Source: Nocardioides sp. JS614
GTDB taxonomy: Bacteria; Actinomycetota; Actinomycetes; Propionibacteriales; Nocardioidaceae
Assembly: GCF_000015265.1 (NCBI RefSeq)
Contig: NC_008699.1
Coordinates: 3,100,001 to 3,164,000, forward strand
Reading direction: 5' to 3'
DNA length: 64,000 nt
Part shown: positions 29,808 through 38,748 of the stretch, one piece after another
Numbering within the stretch: position 1 is the first letter of the stretch
Layout of the letters: each line of letters begins with the position of its first letter
Notes under the pieces: model-generated
What the model saw: only the letters and a program-made list of their open reading frames with translations
Database searches by the model: none
What the model was told of the DNA's origin: nothing
Position numbers and translations under genes: made by a program

Positions 29808-30434
29808 TCAGAAGCTGTAGTCGAAGGCGGCAAGGTCGCGGGCGAAGACGTCCTCGACCCGGCGCCGCATCGACTGGGTGTACAGCTCACGGTAGTCGGG
29901 GCGGTGCCGGTCGACGTTCACGCTCTGCAGCGGCTCCCAGGGCAGCTCGAAGCGGGCAAACACCGCCCGCAGGTCGGCCTCCAGGCTCTCCTGCCGGCCG
30001 ATGAAGTCGGCCCGGCGGCCGGCCTTGGTGGTCAGGTAGTTGATCTGCGGCGTGCGCAGCCGCGGCCAGTCCTCGGTGCCCTTGAGGATGAAGCTCTCGA
30101 AGTCCGGGTAGGTCTCGGCGACCGCCTTGATGAACGACTTGCCCTGGAAGAACTGCTGTGAGCCCTTCCGGCCCTTGGCCGCCCGGTCCTCGAGCCGTTC
30201 CACCATCCGGTACCAGGACAGCAGCCGCGCGAACGGGTTCCGCACGTAGCCGACGATCCAGTACGACGCGAGCGCCGGCTCGGTCTGCAGGATCTTGCCG
30301 AGCATCGCGTGCCGGTCCAGCCCCTTGACGCCGCGGGCGTCGGGCAGCACGTCGTCGAGGCGCTTGTCGATGGTCGAGCCGCCCGTCTTCTGCACGTGCA
30401 CGAAGAGGAAGCGCTGGGCGTCCGAAATGACCAT
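29808..30434 (-). CDS. Sulfotransferase family protein
   Basis: 208 residues; would transfer sulfate from PAPS to a hydroxyl or amine acceptor. The 5'-phosphosulfate loop is FLFVHVQKTGGSTIDKRL (about 9-26), and the 3'-phosphate segment is WIVGYVRNPFARLLSWYRM. Both are classical for the Sulfotransfer_2 group. A later INYLTTKAGRRADFIGRQESLEADL segment is also typical. No signal peptide. Acceptor unknown; glycolipids or polysaccharides are usual for actinobacterial members. A second, distant sulfotransferase is at 47556. Confidence 0.85.
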   Translation of the reverse strand: MVISDAQRFLFVHVQKTGGSTIDKRLDDVLPDARGVKGLDRHAMLGKILQTEPALASYWIVGYVRNPFARLLSWYRMVERLEDRAAKGRKGSQQFFQGKSFIKAVAETYPDFESFILKGTEDWPRLRTPQINYLTTKAGRRADFIGRQESLEADLRAVFARFELPWEPLQSVNVDRHRPDYRELYTQSMRRRVEDVFARDLAAFDYSF

Positions 30435-30466
30435 GGCCGGATCCTACGGTGCCAACGGGACGCGAC

Positions 30467-33166
30467 CTACGAGGGCAGCGTGTCACCGGGCGGCATCGGC
30501 ATCCGCCGCACGAACCAGTCCGAGCGGGGGTCCGCGACCGGGTCGACCCGGGCGGCGGCGGTCAGGACCGTCGCCCCGTCCGCGCCGGCGAGCACCAGCG
30601 ACAGCTCGAGCGAGCTGACCTGCGGCAGGTCGTTCTGCAGCTGCGCGACCCGCCGGATCAGCCGCTCGATCTCGGCGACGTCGACGACCTCGCTGCCCCG
30701 GTAGCCGAACAGCATCGGCGAGGACTTGATCTCGCGGACCATCGCCGCCGCGTCCCGCTCCCCCAGCGGCGGGATCCGGAACGCCTTGTCGGCGAGCAGC
30801 TCGGTCAGCGGCCCGGCGATGCCGAAGGAGACGACCGGCCCGAACAGGGGGTCCTCGATGCTGCGGATCGCGACCGGCACGCCGGGGCGGGCGTTCTTCT
30901 GCACGACGAACCCGGCACGCGCCGGGTCGGTGATCACCTGGCTGAGCGATCGCCACGCGTCGGCCATCTCCTCGGCCGTGTCGATGTTGCGCCAGACGTG
31001 CGCCAGGTCGGGCCGCTCGCGCAGGTGCTCGGCGGTGGCCTTCAGCACCACGTCCCAGCCGAGCGTCTCGCCGGCGGCGACCGCCTCCTCGCGGGTCGCG
31101 ACCGGCCGGGCCTGCCACAGGTCGATGCCGTACGCCGCCAGCAGGGCGGTGACCGTGTCCAGGTCCAGGTCGGTGCCCTCGGGATGCTGCGCCAGCATCT
31201 GGTTGACCAGCCGCTTCGCGGCCGTGAGGTCGACGTCGGCCGGATCCAGGAGCGCGCCGTCCGGGGTGCGCAGCCACACGGCGTACTCGACGACGCGCGC
31301 GAGCGCCCGGACCGCGGCCTCCACGCCGGGGTACGAGGGGACCGAGCCGCGGCCGGCCGTCGACCCGGCGACGTCGGGCACCCGGAGCAGCTCCGGGACG
31401 CCCTCCGAGCCGAGGAACGAGGACACCAGTGGCTTGTCGGACTGCTCGCCGACCGCGGCGAGCACGTTCGCGACGTCCTCTCCGGAGACGTTGATCGGCG
31501 GGACGTAGACCGCGACGACCGAGTCGATCTCGGGGTCGTCGATGGCGGCGTCGAGCGCGTCCTCGAAGTCCTCCGCGCTGGCCTCCGCGCCCAGTGCTGT
31601 CGCCTTGTTGACCACGAGGCCGACGGCCGCGGCCGCGTCGGCGGCCAACAGGCCCAGGGCGTCGGAGTTGCCGACGATCGCGACCCTGCGGCCGCGCGGC
31701 AGCGGCTGGTGCGCGAGCAGCTGGGCGACGTCGAACATCTCCTCGAGCGTGTCCACCTGGATCACGCCGGCCTGCCGGAACATCGCGTCCACGGCCGCGG
31801 GCGGGGCGACGATCTTGCGCACGGCGTGCCCCATCGGGACGCCCTGGGTGGTCCGGCCGGAACGGACCGCGATGATCGGCTTGCGCAGCGACACCCGCCG
31901 GGCGATCCGGGAGAACTTGCGCGGGTTGCCGATCGACTCGAGGTAGAGCAGCACGACCTCCGTGGAGTCGTCCTCCTCCCAGTACTGCAGCAGGTCGTTG
32001 CCCGAGACGTCGGCGCGGTTGCCGGCGCTGACGAACGTCGAGAGGCCCAGGCCCCGGTTGTAGACCTTCTCCAGGATCGCCGTACCGAGGGCGCCGGACT
32101 GGCAGAAGAAGCCCGCCCGGCCACGGGGCGGCATCAGCGGGGACAGGGAGGCGTTGAGGGAGACCTCGGCCGCGGTGTTGATGATGCCCAGCGCGTTGGG
32201 CCCGATCAGCCGCAGCCCGTAGGAACGTGACAGGCCGACCAGCTTGCGCTGCCGCACCCGGCCCTCCTCACCGGTCTCGGCGAAGCCCGAGGAGATCACG
32301 ACCAGGCCGTGGACGCCCTTGGCGGCGCAGTCGAGCACGACGTCCTGGACGGCCTCCGCGGGCACCGCGACGATCGCCACGTCGACGTCGTCGGGGATGT
32401 CGCCGACGGTCTTGTACGTCGGGAGGCCGGACACGGCGCTCGAGGTCGGGTTGACCGCGTAGACCCGGCCGGCGAAGTCGCCCATCACGAGGTTGCGCAC
32501 CAGCGCCTGGCCGATCGTCTCCTGGCGCCGGCTGGCGCCGATCACCGCGACCGAGCGCGGCTTGAAGAACTTCTCGATCGACGCCGCCTCGGCCCGGTGC
32601 TCGCGGCTGATCATCACCCCGATCGCGGTGTCGGTGGGGTCGATGGAGAACTCCAGCTGGAGGACGCCCTCCTCGTACTCGCTGACGACTCGGTAGCCGG
32701 CGTCGCGGAAGGTCTGGATCATCCGGGTGTTGTCGGGCAGCACCTCGGCGACGAACCGCTCGATGCCCCGCTCGCGACCGGCCTGGGCCAGGTGCTCGAG
32801 CAGCAGCTGGGCGATCCCGCGGCCCTGGTGCTGGTCCTCGACGAGGAACGCGACCTCCGCCTCCCCCGGCTTGACCAGGTCGTAGCGCCCGACCGCGATG
32901 ATCTGGTCCTGCAGGGTCAGCACGAACGCGACCCGGCCGACGTGGTCGACGTTGGTGAACCGGTCGAGGTCGCGCTCGGAGAGCCGCGGCATCGGCGAGA
33001 AGAACCGGTAGTACTTCGACTCGTCGGAGACCCGGGAGTAGAACTCGACGAACACCTCGCGGTCGTCGGGCCGGATCGGCCGGATGTGCGCGGTCCGCCC
33101 GTCGCGCAGCAGGACGTCCGCCTCCCAGTGGGCGGGGGCGGTCGTCGGTGCGTCCTGCTGGGTCAC
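30467..33166 (-). CDS. GNAT acetyltransferase - NDP-forming acyl-CoA synthetase-like fusion
   Basis: 899-residue cytoplasmic protein. Residues about 15-180 are a GNAT domain (RPIRPDDREVFVEFYSRVSDESKYYRFF; VEDQHQGRGIAQLLLEHL, the acetyl-CoA loop). Residues about 200-650 are the CoA-binding and succinyl-CoA-ligase-like parts (SVAVIGASRRQETIGQALVRN, GFFCQSGALGTAILE, GNRADVSGNDLLQYW), and about 660-895 is an ATP-grasp-like domain. This is the layout of Pat-type protein lysine acetyltransferases that control acetyl-CoA synthetase and other enzymes, though with GNAT at the N-terminus. The ackA-pta pair at 39-42 kb shows acetyl metabolism nearby. It is divergent from parC. Confidence 0.9.
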   Translation of the reverse strand: MTQQDAPTTAPAHWEADVLLRDGRTAHIRPIRPDDREVFVEFYSRVSDESKYYRFFSPMPRLSERDLDRFTNVDHVGRVAFVLTLQDQIIAVGRYDLVKPGEAEVAFLVEDQHQGRGIAQLLLEHLAQAGRERGIERFVAEVLPDNTRMIQTFRDAGYRVVSEYEEGVLQLEFSIDPTDTAIGVMISREHRAEAASIEKFFKPRSVAVIGASRRQETIGQALVRNLVMGDFAGRVYAVNPTSSAVSGLPTYKTVGDIPDDVDVAIVAVPAEAVQDVVLDCAAKGVHGLVVISSGFAETGEEGRVRQRKLVGLSRSYGLRLIGPNALGIINTAAEVSLNASLSPLMPPRGRAGFFCQSGALGTAILEKVYNRGLGLSTFVSAGNRADVSGNDLLQYWEEDDSTEVVLLYLESIGNPRKFSRIARRVSLRKPIIAVRSGRTTQGVPMGHAVRKIVAPPAAVDAMFRQAGVIQVDTLEEMFDVAQLLAHQPLPRGRRVAIVGNSDALGLLAADAAAAVGLVVNKATALGAEASAEDFEDALDAAIDDPEIDSVVAVYVPPINVSGEDVANVLAAVGEQSDKPLVSSFLGSEGVPELLRVPDVAGSTAGRGSVPSYPGVEAAVRALARVVEYAVWLRTPDGALLDPADVDLTAAKRLVNQMLAQHPEGTDLDLDTVTALLAAYGIDLWQARPVATREEAVAAGETLGWDVVLKATAEHLRERPDLAHVWRNIDTAEEMADAWRSLSQVITDPARAGFVVQKNARPGVPVAIRSIEDPLFGPVVSFGIAGPLTELLADKAFRIPPLGERDAAAMVREIKSSPMLFGYRGSEVVDVAEIERLIRRVAQLQNDLPQVSSLELSLVLAGADGATVLTAAARVDPVADPRSDWFVRRMPMPPGDTLPS

Positions 33167-33282
33167 ACGAGGAATCTACCGGCCCCCGACCCGGGCGGAT
33201 GCGTCCGGAGTGACCCGTCCGGCGGTGGCCCTCCGGCGTGCCCCCGCCGGATCCGTCGGCGCCGGCAGGGACAATGGCCGGC

Positions 33283-35763
33283 ATGGCACGAGGCAAGACG
33301 ACGAAGGACCTCCCCGACGACTTCGAGGAGCACATCCTCGACACCGACATCAAGCAGGAGATGGAGTCGTCCTTCCTGGAGTACGCCTACTCCGTCATCT
33401 ACTCCCGGGCGCTCCCCGACGCCCGGGACGGGCTCAAGCCCGTGCAGCGCCGGATCCTCTACACGATGAACGACATGGGCCTGCGGCCCGACCGCGGCCA
33501 CGTGAAGTGTGCCCGCATCGTCGGTGAGGTGATGGGCCGGCTGCACCCGCACGGCGACAGTGCCATCTACGACGCGCTGGTCCGGGTCGCGCAGCCGTGG
33601 GCGATGCGGCTGCCGATGGTCGACGGGCACGGCAACTTCGGCTCCCCGGGCGGCGACGACCCGCCGGCGGCGATGCGCTACACCGAGGCGCGGATGGCCC
33701 CGCCGGCGGTGGCGATGACCGCCTCGATCGACGAGGACACCGTCGACTTCAAGCCCAACTACGACAGTCGCGAGCTCGAGCCGTCGGTGCTGCCGGCCGC
33801 GATCCCGAGCCTGGTCGTGAACGGCACGACCGGCATCGCGGTCGGCATGGCGACCAACTGTGCGCCGCACAACCTGGTCGAGGTGGTGCAGGCGCTGCGG
33901 CACCTGATCACCCACCCCTCGGCGACCGTCGAGGACCTGATGCGGTTCGTCCCGGGCCCCGACCTGCCGACCGGCGGCAAGATCGTCGGCCTGGAGGGGG
34001 TCCGCGACGCCTACGAGACCGGCCGCGGCACGTTCCGGATGCGTGCCACGGCCCGGGTCGAGAGCATCACCAACCGGCGCAAGGGCATCGTCGTCACCGA
34101 GCTGCCCTACGGCGTCGGCACCGAGAAGGTCGTCGAGCGGATCAAGACCCTCGTCCAGGGCAAGAAGCTGCAGGGCATCTCCGACATCAAGGACCTCACC
34201 GACCGCGAGAACGGCCTGCGGCTGGTGATCGAGGTCAAGAACGGCTTCGTCCCCGAGGCGCTGCTCGAGCAGCTCTACAAGCACACGCCGATGGAGGACA
34301 CCTTCGGCATCAACGCGGTCGCGCTGGTCGACGGCCAGCCGCGCACGCTCTCCCTCAAGGAGCTGCTGCAGGTCTTCCTGGACCACCGCTTCGACGTCGT
34401 ACGCCGCCGCTCGGTCTTCCGCCGCGGCAAGGCCGCCGACCGGCTGCACCTGGTCGAGGGCCTGCTGATCGCGATCCTGGACATCGACGAGGTCATCCAG
34501 CTGATCCGCTCCTCCGACAACGCCGCGGCCGCCAAGGAGCGGCTGATCTCGGTCTTCGACCTCAGCGAGGTCCAGGCCGACTACATCCTCGACATGCCGC
34601 TGCGGCGGCTCACGAAGTTCTCCCGGATCGAGCTGGAGAAGGAGCAGGACGACCTGCGCCGCACGATCGAGGAGCTGGACGCGATCATCAACGACGACAA
34701 GCTGCGTTGGAAGGTCGTCTCCGACGAGCTCGGCGAGATCGCCAAGACCTACGGCAACCCGCGCCGCACGGTGCTGCTCGAGTCGGCCGGCACCGCGGTC
34801 ACCGCCGCCGCCGTCCCGCTCGAGGTCGCCGACGACCCCTGCTACGTCTACCTCTCCTCCACCGGCCTGCTGGCCCGCACCGCGAACGCCGACCAGCCCG
34901 GCCGCGGCGGCGGCCGCGCCAGCCACGACGTGGTCGTCTCGGCGGTCCCGGCGACCGCCCGCGGCGAGGTCGGCGGTCTGACGAGCGCGGGGCGGCTGGT
35001 GAAGATCGGCGTGCTCGAGCTGCCGCAGCTGCCCGACACCGCCAACGATCCCCACCTGGCCGGTGGGCTGCCGGTCAGCGAGATCCTCGCCCTCGACCCG
35101 GGCGAGCGGCTGCTCGCGCTCTGCACGCTCACCACCGACGGCCCCGGCCTCGCGCTCGGCACCCGCCTCGGCACGGTGAAGCGGGTCAACCCCGAGGTGC
35201 TCGGCAAGGACGACTGGGAGGTGATCCGGCTGGCCGACGGTGACGAGGTGGTCGGCGCCGTCGAGCTGCGCACCGGCCACGAGACCCTGTGCTTCATCAC
35301 GACCGACGCCCAGCTGCTCCACTTCGGCGCCGAGGCGGTGCGCCCCCAGGGCCGCTCCGGCGGCGGCATCGCCGGCATCCGCGTGACCACCGGCGAGCGG
35401 GTCGCCTGGTTCGGGGCGATCGACCCCGACACCCCCGAGGGCTCGGTGGTGGTCACCGCCTCCGGGTCGGCCACGGCGCTGCCGGGCACGGAGCCGGGCG
35501 CCGTCAAGGCGACGCCGTTCAGCGAGTACCCCGCCAAGGGCCGGGCGACGGGCGGCGTGCGCTGCCACCGCTTCTTGAAGGGTGAGGACGCCCTGGTGTT
35601 CGCCTGGGCCGGGAGCGCGCCGGCGCGGGCGGCCGCCGCCAGCGGCGCACCCATCGACCTCCCGCCCGCGACCGGTCGACGCGACGGCTCCGGCGTTCCC
35701 GGCACCCAGCCGATCGCGGCGTGCGCCGGTCCGGTCACGGACCGGGTCGGTGTGCGAGGCTGA
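33283..35763 (+). CDS. parC: DNA topoisomerase IV subunit A
   Basis: Type IIA topoisomerase subunit that cuts and rejoins DNA, chiefly unlinking daughter chromosomes. I start at the ATG at 33283 (MARGKTTKDLPDDFEE), the usual actinobacterial start; the ATG at 33274 is equally open. 826 residues. The catalytic Tyr is Y133 in AAMRYTEARM. The quinolone region reads HPHGDSAIYDAL, with Ser and Asp at the two positions where resistance changes normally arise, so it is wild type there. The C-terminal beta-pinwheel has a degenerate box (RPQGRSGGGIAGI), which fits ParC rather than GyrA. Its partner parE is at 43447. Confidence 0.92.
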   Translation: MARGKTTKDLPDDFEEHILDTDIKQEMESSFLEYAYSVIYSRALPDARDGLKPVQRRILYTMNDMGLRPDRGHVKCARIVGEVMGRLHPHGDSAIYDALVRVAQPWAMRLPMVDGHGNFGSPGGDDPPAAMRYTEARMAPPAVAMTASIDEDTVDFKPNYDSRELEPSVLPAAIPSLVVNGTTGIAVGMATNCAPHNLVEVVQALRHLITHPSATVEDLMRFVPGPDLPTGGKIVGLEGVRDAYETGRGTFRMRATARVESITNRRKGIVVTELPYGVGTEKVVERIKTLVQGKKLQGISDIKDLTDRENGLRLVIEVKNGFVPEALLEQLYKHTPMEDTFGINAVALVDGQPRTLSLKELLQVFLDHRFDVVRRRSVFRRGKAADRLHLVEGLLIAILDIDEVIQLIRSSDNAAAAKERLISVFDLSEVQADYILDMPLRRLTKFSRIELEKEQDDLRRTIEELDAIINDDKLRWKVVSDELGEIAKTYGNPRRTVLLESAGTAVTAAAVPLEVADDPCYVYLSSTGLLARTANADQPGRGGGRASHDVVVSAVPATARGEVGGLTSAGRLVKIGVLELPQLPDTANDPHLAGGLPVSEILALDPGERLLALCTLTTDGPGLALGTRLGTVKRVNPEVLGKDDWEVIRLADGDEVVGAVELRTGHETLCFITTDAQLLHFGAEAVRPQGRSGGGIAGIRVTTGERVAWFGAIDPDTPEGSVVVTASGSATALPGTEPGAVKATPFSEYPAKGRATGGVRCHRFLKGEDALVFAWAGSAPARAAAASGAPIDLPPATGRRDGSGVPGTQPIAACAGPVTDRVGVRG

Positions 35764-35767
35764 CGCC

Positions 35768-36466
35768 GTGTTGTGTTGCCGCCGCGCCCTGGCCGCCCTG
35801 GCGGCCACCGCCCTCACCACCCTGTTCCTGTCGGGCTGCAGCGACGACTCGGGCTCCGGAGCCGCCCCGGAGAAGGCGCTGGCCGATGCCCAGCAGAACC
35901 TCGAGAGCACGAGCGGCGTCGAGCTCACGCTGACCACCGACGACCTCCCCGACGGCGTCACCGGTGTCGAGACGGCCGAGGGTGTCCTCACGAGCGCTCC
36001 CGCCTTCGAGGGCACGATCACCGTGCCGCTCATGGGCCAGGCGGTGCAGGTGCCGGTGATCGCGGTCGACGGCAAGGTCTACGCCGAGGTGCCGTTCACC
36101 GCTGGGTGGCAGGACATCGACCCCGCGGAGTACGGCGCGCCGGACCCGGCGATGCTGATGAGCCCCGACGCGGGCTTCACGTCGGTGCTCGCCGCGACCA
36201 CCGATCTCGAGAAGGGCGACAGCGTGCGCGGCGGTGAGGGCAACAGCGAGGTGCTCACCGAGTACACCGGCACGGTCCCGGGCGACGTCGTCTCGAACGT
36301 CATCCCGTCGGCATCGGGAGACTTCGACGTGACGTACACGATCACCGACGACGGCGAGCTGCGCACCGCCGAGCTGACCGGCGTGTTCTACGAGGACTCC
36401 GAGTCGATGACCTACACGGTGAGCTTCGAGGGCTACGGGACCGAGAAGGACATCACCCCGCCGTGA
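35768..36466 (+). CDS. lprG: LppX/LprAFG-family lipoprotein
   Basis: 232 residues from the GTG at 35768. A lipoprotein signal ends in a lipobox LFLSGC (lipidated Cys near residue 24), followed by SDDSGSGAAPEKALADAQQNLESTSGVELTLTTDDLP. The half-barrel of the LppX/LprG family carries triacylated lipids across the cell envelope. It overlaps an MFS exporter by 4 bp (GTGA). LprG with the P55-type exporter (Rv1411c-Rv1410c in Mycobacterium tuberculosis) moves triacylglycerides, and the gene order here is the same. Transfer of the name rests on family plus this pairing. Confidence 0.82.
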   Translation: MLCCRRALAALAATALTTLFLSGCSDDSGSGAAPEKALADAQQNLESTSGVELTLTTDDLPDGVTGVETAEGVLTSAPAFEGTITVPLMGQAVQVPVIAVDGKVYAEVPFTAGWQDIDPAEYGAPDPAMLMSPDAGFTSVLAATTDLEKGDSVRGGEGNSEVLTEYTGTVPGDVVSNVIPSASGDFDVTYTITDDGELRTAELTGVFYEDSESMTYTVSFEGYGTEKDITPP

Positions 36467-38217
36467 CCGTGAGGTCCCCACGGGTCCTGCTCTCGCTGGC
36501 CGCGGTGGCCGTGGCCTTCGCCGCGGCCGACACCTACGTCGTCGTGCTGGCGCTGCCGGACATGATGGCGAGCACCGGGATCCCCGTGGACCAGCTGCAG
36601 CGCGCGGCGCCGATCATCTCCGGCTTCCTGCTCGGATACGTCGCGATGCTGCCGCTGATCGGCCGGATCGCGGACCTGCGGGGCCGGGTGCCGGTGCTCG
36701 TCGCCGCGCTCCTGGTCTTCGCAGTCGGCTCCCTGGTCACCACGCTCGCCTACGACCTGCCCTCGATGGTCTCGGGACGGTTCCTGCAGGGCGTGGGCGG
36801 TGGCGGCCTGGTCCCGGCGACCCTGGCCCTCGTCGCCGACCTGTACCCCACCGAGCGCCGCGGGGTGCCGCTCGGGGTCGTCTCGGCGGTGCAGGAGCTC
36901 GGCAGCGTGCTCGGGCCGCTGTTCGGGGCACTGGTGCTCGCGGTCGCCGACTGGCGAGCCATCTTCTTGGTCAACGTCGCGGTCGGACTCGTCCTGGCCG
37001 CCGCGATCCGCAAGCTCGCCGGGCCACGGGGTGGTCTCGACACGCCGTCGCTCGCGACCCACTTCGACTGGCTCGGGCTGGCGCTGGCCGTGGGGACCCT
37101 GGTCTCGGGCGCGCTCGTGTTCGTCGAGCCCAGCCAGCTCATGCGCGACCTGACCTGGGGCCGGCTGTTCGTCCCGGTGACGGGGTCCGGCCGCTGGCTG
37201 ACCCCGCTCGGGCTGACCGCGACGGGCGGCCTGCTGCTGCTCGCCGTGCACTGCTCGACGGCGCGCCGGCCGCTCCTGGACGTGCGCGCCTGGGTGCGCA
37301 CCCTGCGCGCGGCCGACCTGCTCGGCTCGCTGTTCCTGGGGCTCGCGCTCGCCGGGGTGATCCTCGCGTTCGCGACCGCCGACCCCAAGGTGCAGGTCTT
37401 CTCCGACCAGGGCCTGTGGTACCTCCTCGCCTCCGCCCTGGCCGCCGTCGCCTTCGTGCTGCACCTGCGCCGCACACCGGCGCCCCTGGTCCCGGCCGGC
37501 ACGCTCCGGCGTACCCCCGCGTGGGGCGCGATGGCGGTGAGCTTCTTCATCGGGGCCGCGCTGATCGCCGCCCTGATCGACATCCCGCTGTTCGCGCGCA
37601 CCACCGTCTACCCCGACTCCCAGCTGATGGCGGCGCTGGTCCTGGTCCGGTTCCTCGTCGCGCTCCCGCTCGGCGCCGTCGTCGGGGGGTACCTCACCCG
37701 CACGCTCAGCGCCGGGCTGGTGACCGCCATCGGGATGGCCTGCGCGGCGGCCGGCTTCCTCTGGATGGCGACCTGGGACCTCGAGAGCCTCGACCGGGCG
37801 AGTGCCACGGTGCCGCTGCTGCTCGGCGGCCTCGGGTTCGGGCTCGCCCTCGCACCGGTGAACGCCGCGGTGCTCGCCAGCACCGACGACGACGTGCACG
37901 GGCTGGCCAGCGCGTTCGTCGTGGTCGCCCGGATGGTCGGCATGCTGGTCGGGATCTCCGCCCTCACCACGATCGGCCTGCGCCGCTACTACGCCGAGCA
38001 GGCCGACCTGCCGCCCGCTCGCGAGGTGTGCGACGGGCGGACCCGCTGCTCGGAGTTCACCGACCTGCTCAAGGTCGCGGGCATCGCCCAGGAGCACACC
38101 GTCTTCACCGGCGCCGCGGTCTGCGCGGTCGGCGCGGCAGTCCTCGCCCTGGTGCTGTTCCGGGGTGCGGCGACCCGGGCGATCTCGACCGGCGACCTGC
38201 TCCGCGCCACCGGGTGA
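36463..38217 (+). CDS. MFS exporter, P55/EmrB-like
   Basis: 584-residue inner-membrane antiporter with about 14 helices. Signature loops: DTYVVVLALPDMMASTGIP, LIGRIADLRGRVPVL (motif A), GRFLQGVGGGGLVPATLALVADLYPTERRG, and SAVQELGSVLGPLFGALV (motif C). The start GTG at 36463 overlaps the lprG stop. The pair resembles mycobacterial LprG-P55, where the exporter hands lipid to the lipoprotein and also affects drug tolerance. A long loop near 560-600 bp before the end (ADLPPAREVCDGRTRCSEFTDLL) has two Cys that could form a disulfide outside. A drug-exporter role alone is the alternative. Confidence 0.85.
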   Translation: MTVRSPRVLLSLAAVAVAFAAADTYVVVLALPDMMASTGIPVDQLQRAAPIISGFLLGYVAMLPLIGRIADLRGRVPVLVAALLVFAVGSLVTTLAYDLPSMVSGRFLQGVGGGGLVPATLALVADLYPTERRGVPLGVVSAVQELGSVLGPLFGALVLAVADWRAIFLVNVAVGLVLAAAIRKLAGPRGGLDTPSLATHFDWLGLALAVGTLVSGALVFVEPSQLMRDLTWGRLFVPVTGSGRWLTPLGLTATGGLLLLAVHCSTARRPLLDVRAWVRTLRAADLLGSLFLGLALAGVILAFATADPKVQVFSDQGLWYLLASALAAVAFVLHLRRTPAPLVPAGTLRRTPAWGAMAVSFFIGAALIAALIDIPLFARTTVYPDSQLMAALVLVRFLVALPLGAVVGGYLTRTLSAGLVTAIGMACAAAGFLWMATWDLESLDRASATVPLLLGGLGFGLALAPVNAAVLASTDDDVHGLASAFVVVARMVGMLVGISALTTIGLRRYYAEQADLPPAREVCDGRTRCSEFTDLLKVAGIAQEHTVFTGAAVCAVGAAVLALVLFRGAATRAISTGDLLRATG

Positions 38218-38238
38218 ACGCTTGTTAACCTGCGCGAC

Positions 38239-38739
38239 ATGGCTACCTCGGACTTCGACGACCTGCTCACTGCCAACCGGGACTTCGCCGCGGACTTCGG
38301 ACTCGCCGGCTTCGACGGCGTCGCCCGGGCCGGCGTCGCGATCGTGACCTGCATGGACTCGCGGATCGACCCGCTCGGGATGGTCGGCCTCCAGCCCGGC
38401 GACGCCAAGATCTTCCGCAACCCCGGTGGCCGGGTCACCGACCAGGCCCTGGAGGCGCTGGTCCTGGGCGTCCACCTGCTCAACGTCGACCGGATCCTGG
38501 TGATCCCGCACACGCGCTGCGCGATGGCCTCCTCCACGCTGGACCAGGTCCGCGAGAAGGTCGGCGCGTCCGCCGGTCAGGACGTGTCCTGGCAGACGTT
38601 CAGCATGGTGTCCGACCAACGCGCCGCGCTCGCCGACGACGTGCACAAGGTGGTGTCCCACCCGCTGGTCCCCGACGCGGTCAAGGTCGGCGGGTTCATC
38701 TACGACGTCGACACCGGGCTGCTGGAGCAGCTGGTCTGA
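38239..38739 (+). CDS. Beta-carbonic anhydrase
   Basis: 166-residue zinc enzyme interconverting CO2 and bicarbonate in the cytoplasm. Zinc ligands are C38 in TCMDSR, H91 and C94 in IPHTRCAM; the Asp40/Arg42 dyad is present. The protein is shorter than type I plant enzymes and matches the small actinobacterial group (Rv1284-like). It is 21 bp downstream of the MFS gene and could be read from the same transcript. It converges with ackA, with 9 bp between stops. Confidence 0.9.
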   Translation: MATSDFDDLLTANRDFAADFGLAGFDGVARAGVAIVTCMDSRIDPLGMVGLQPGDAKIFRNPGGRVTDQALEALVLGVHLLNVDRILVIPHTRCAMASSTLDQVREKVGASAGQDVSWQTFSMVSDQRAALADDVHKVVSHPLVPDAVKVGGFIYDVDTGLLEQLV

Positions 38740-38748
38740 GCCGCGGGC

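Noticed and set aside
33163..36075. Very long open frame (970 codons) antisense to parC
   Set aside because: High GC makes long antisense frames common. The translation is Arg/Asp/Val-rich without domains, and parC on the other strand has full family motifs.
36433..38661. 742-codon frame antisense to the MFS exporter
   Set aside because: Low-complexity Arg/Glu/Gln/Gly translation and no recognisable motif; a shadow of the MFS gene.
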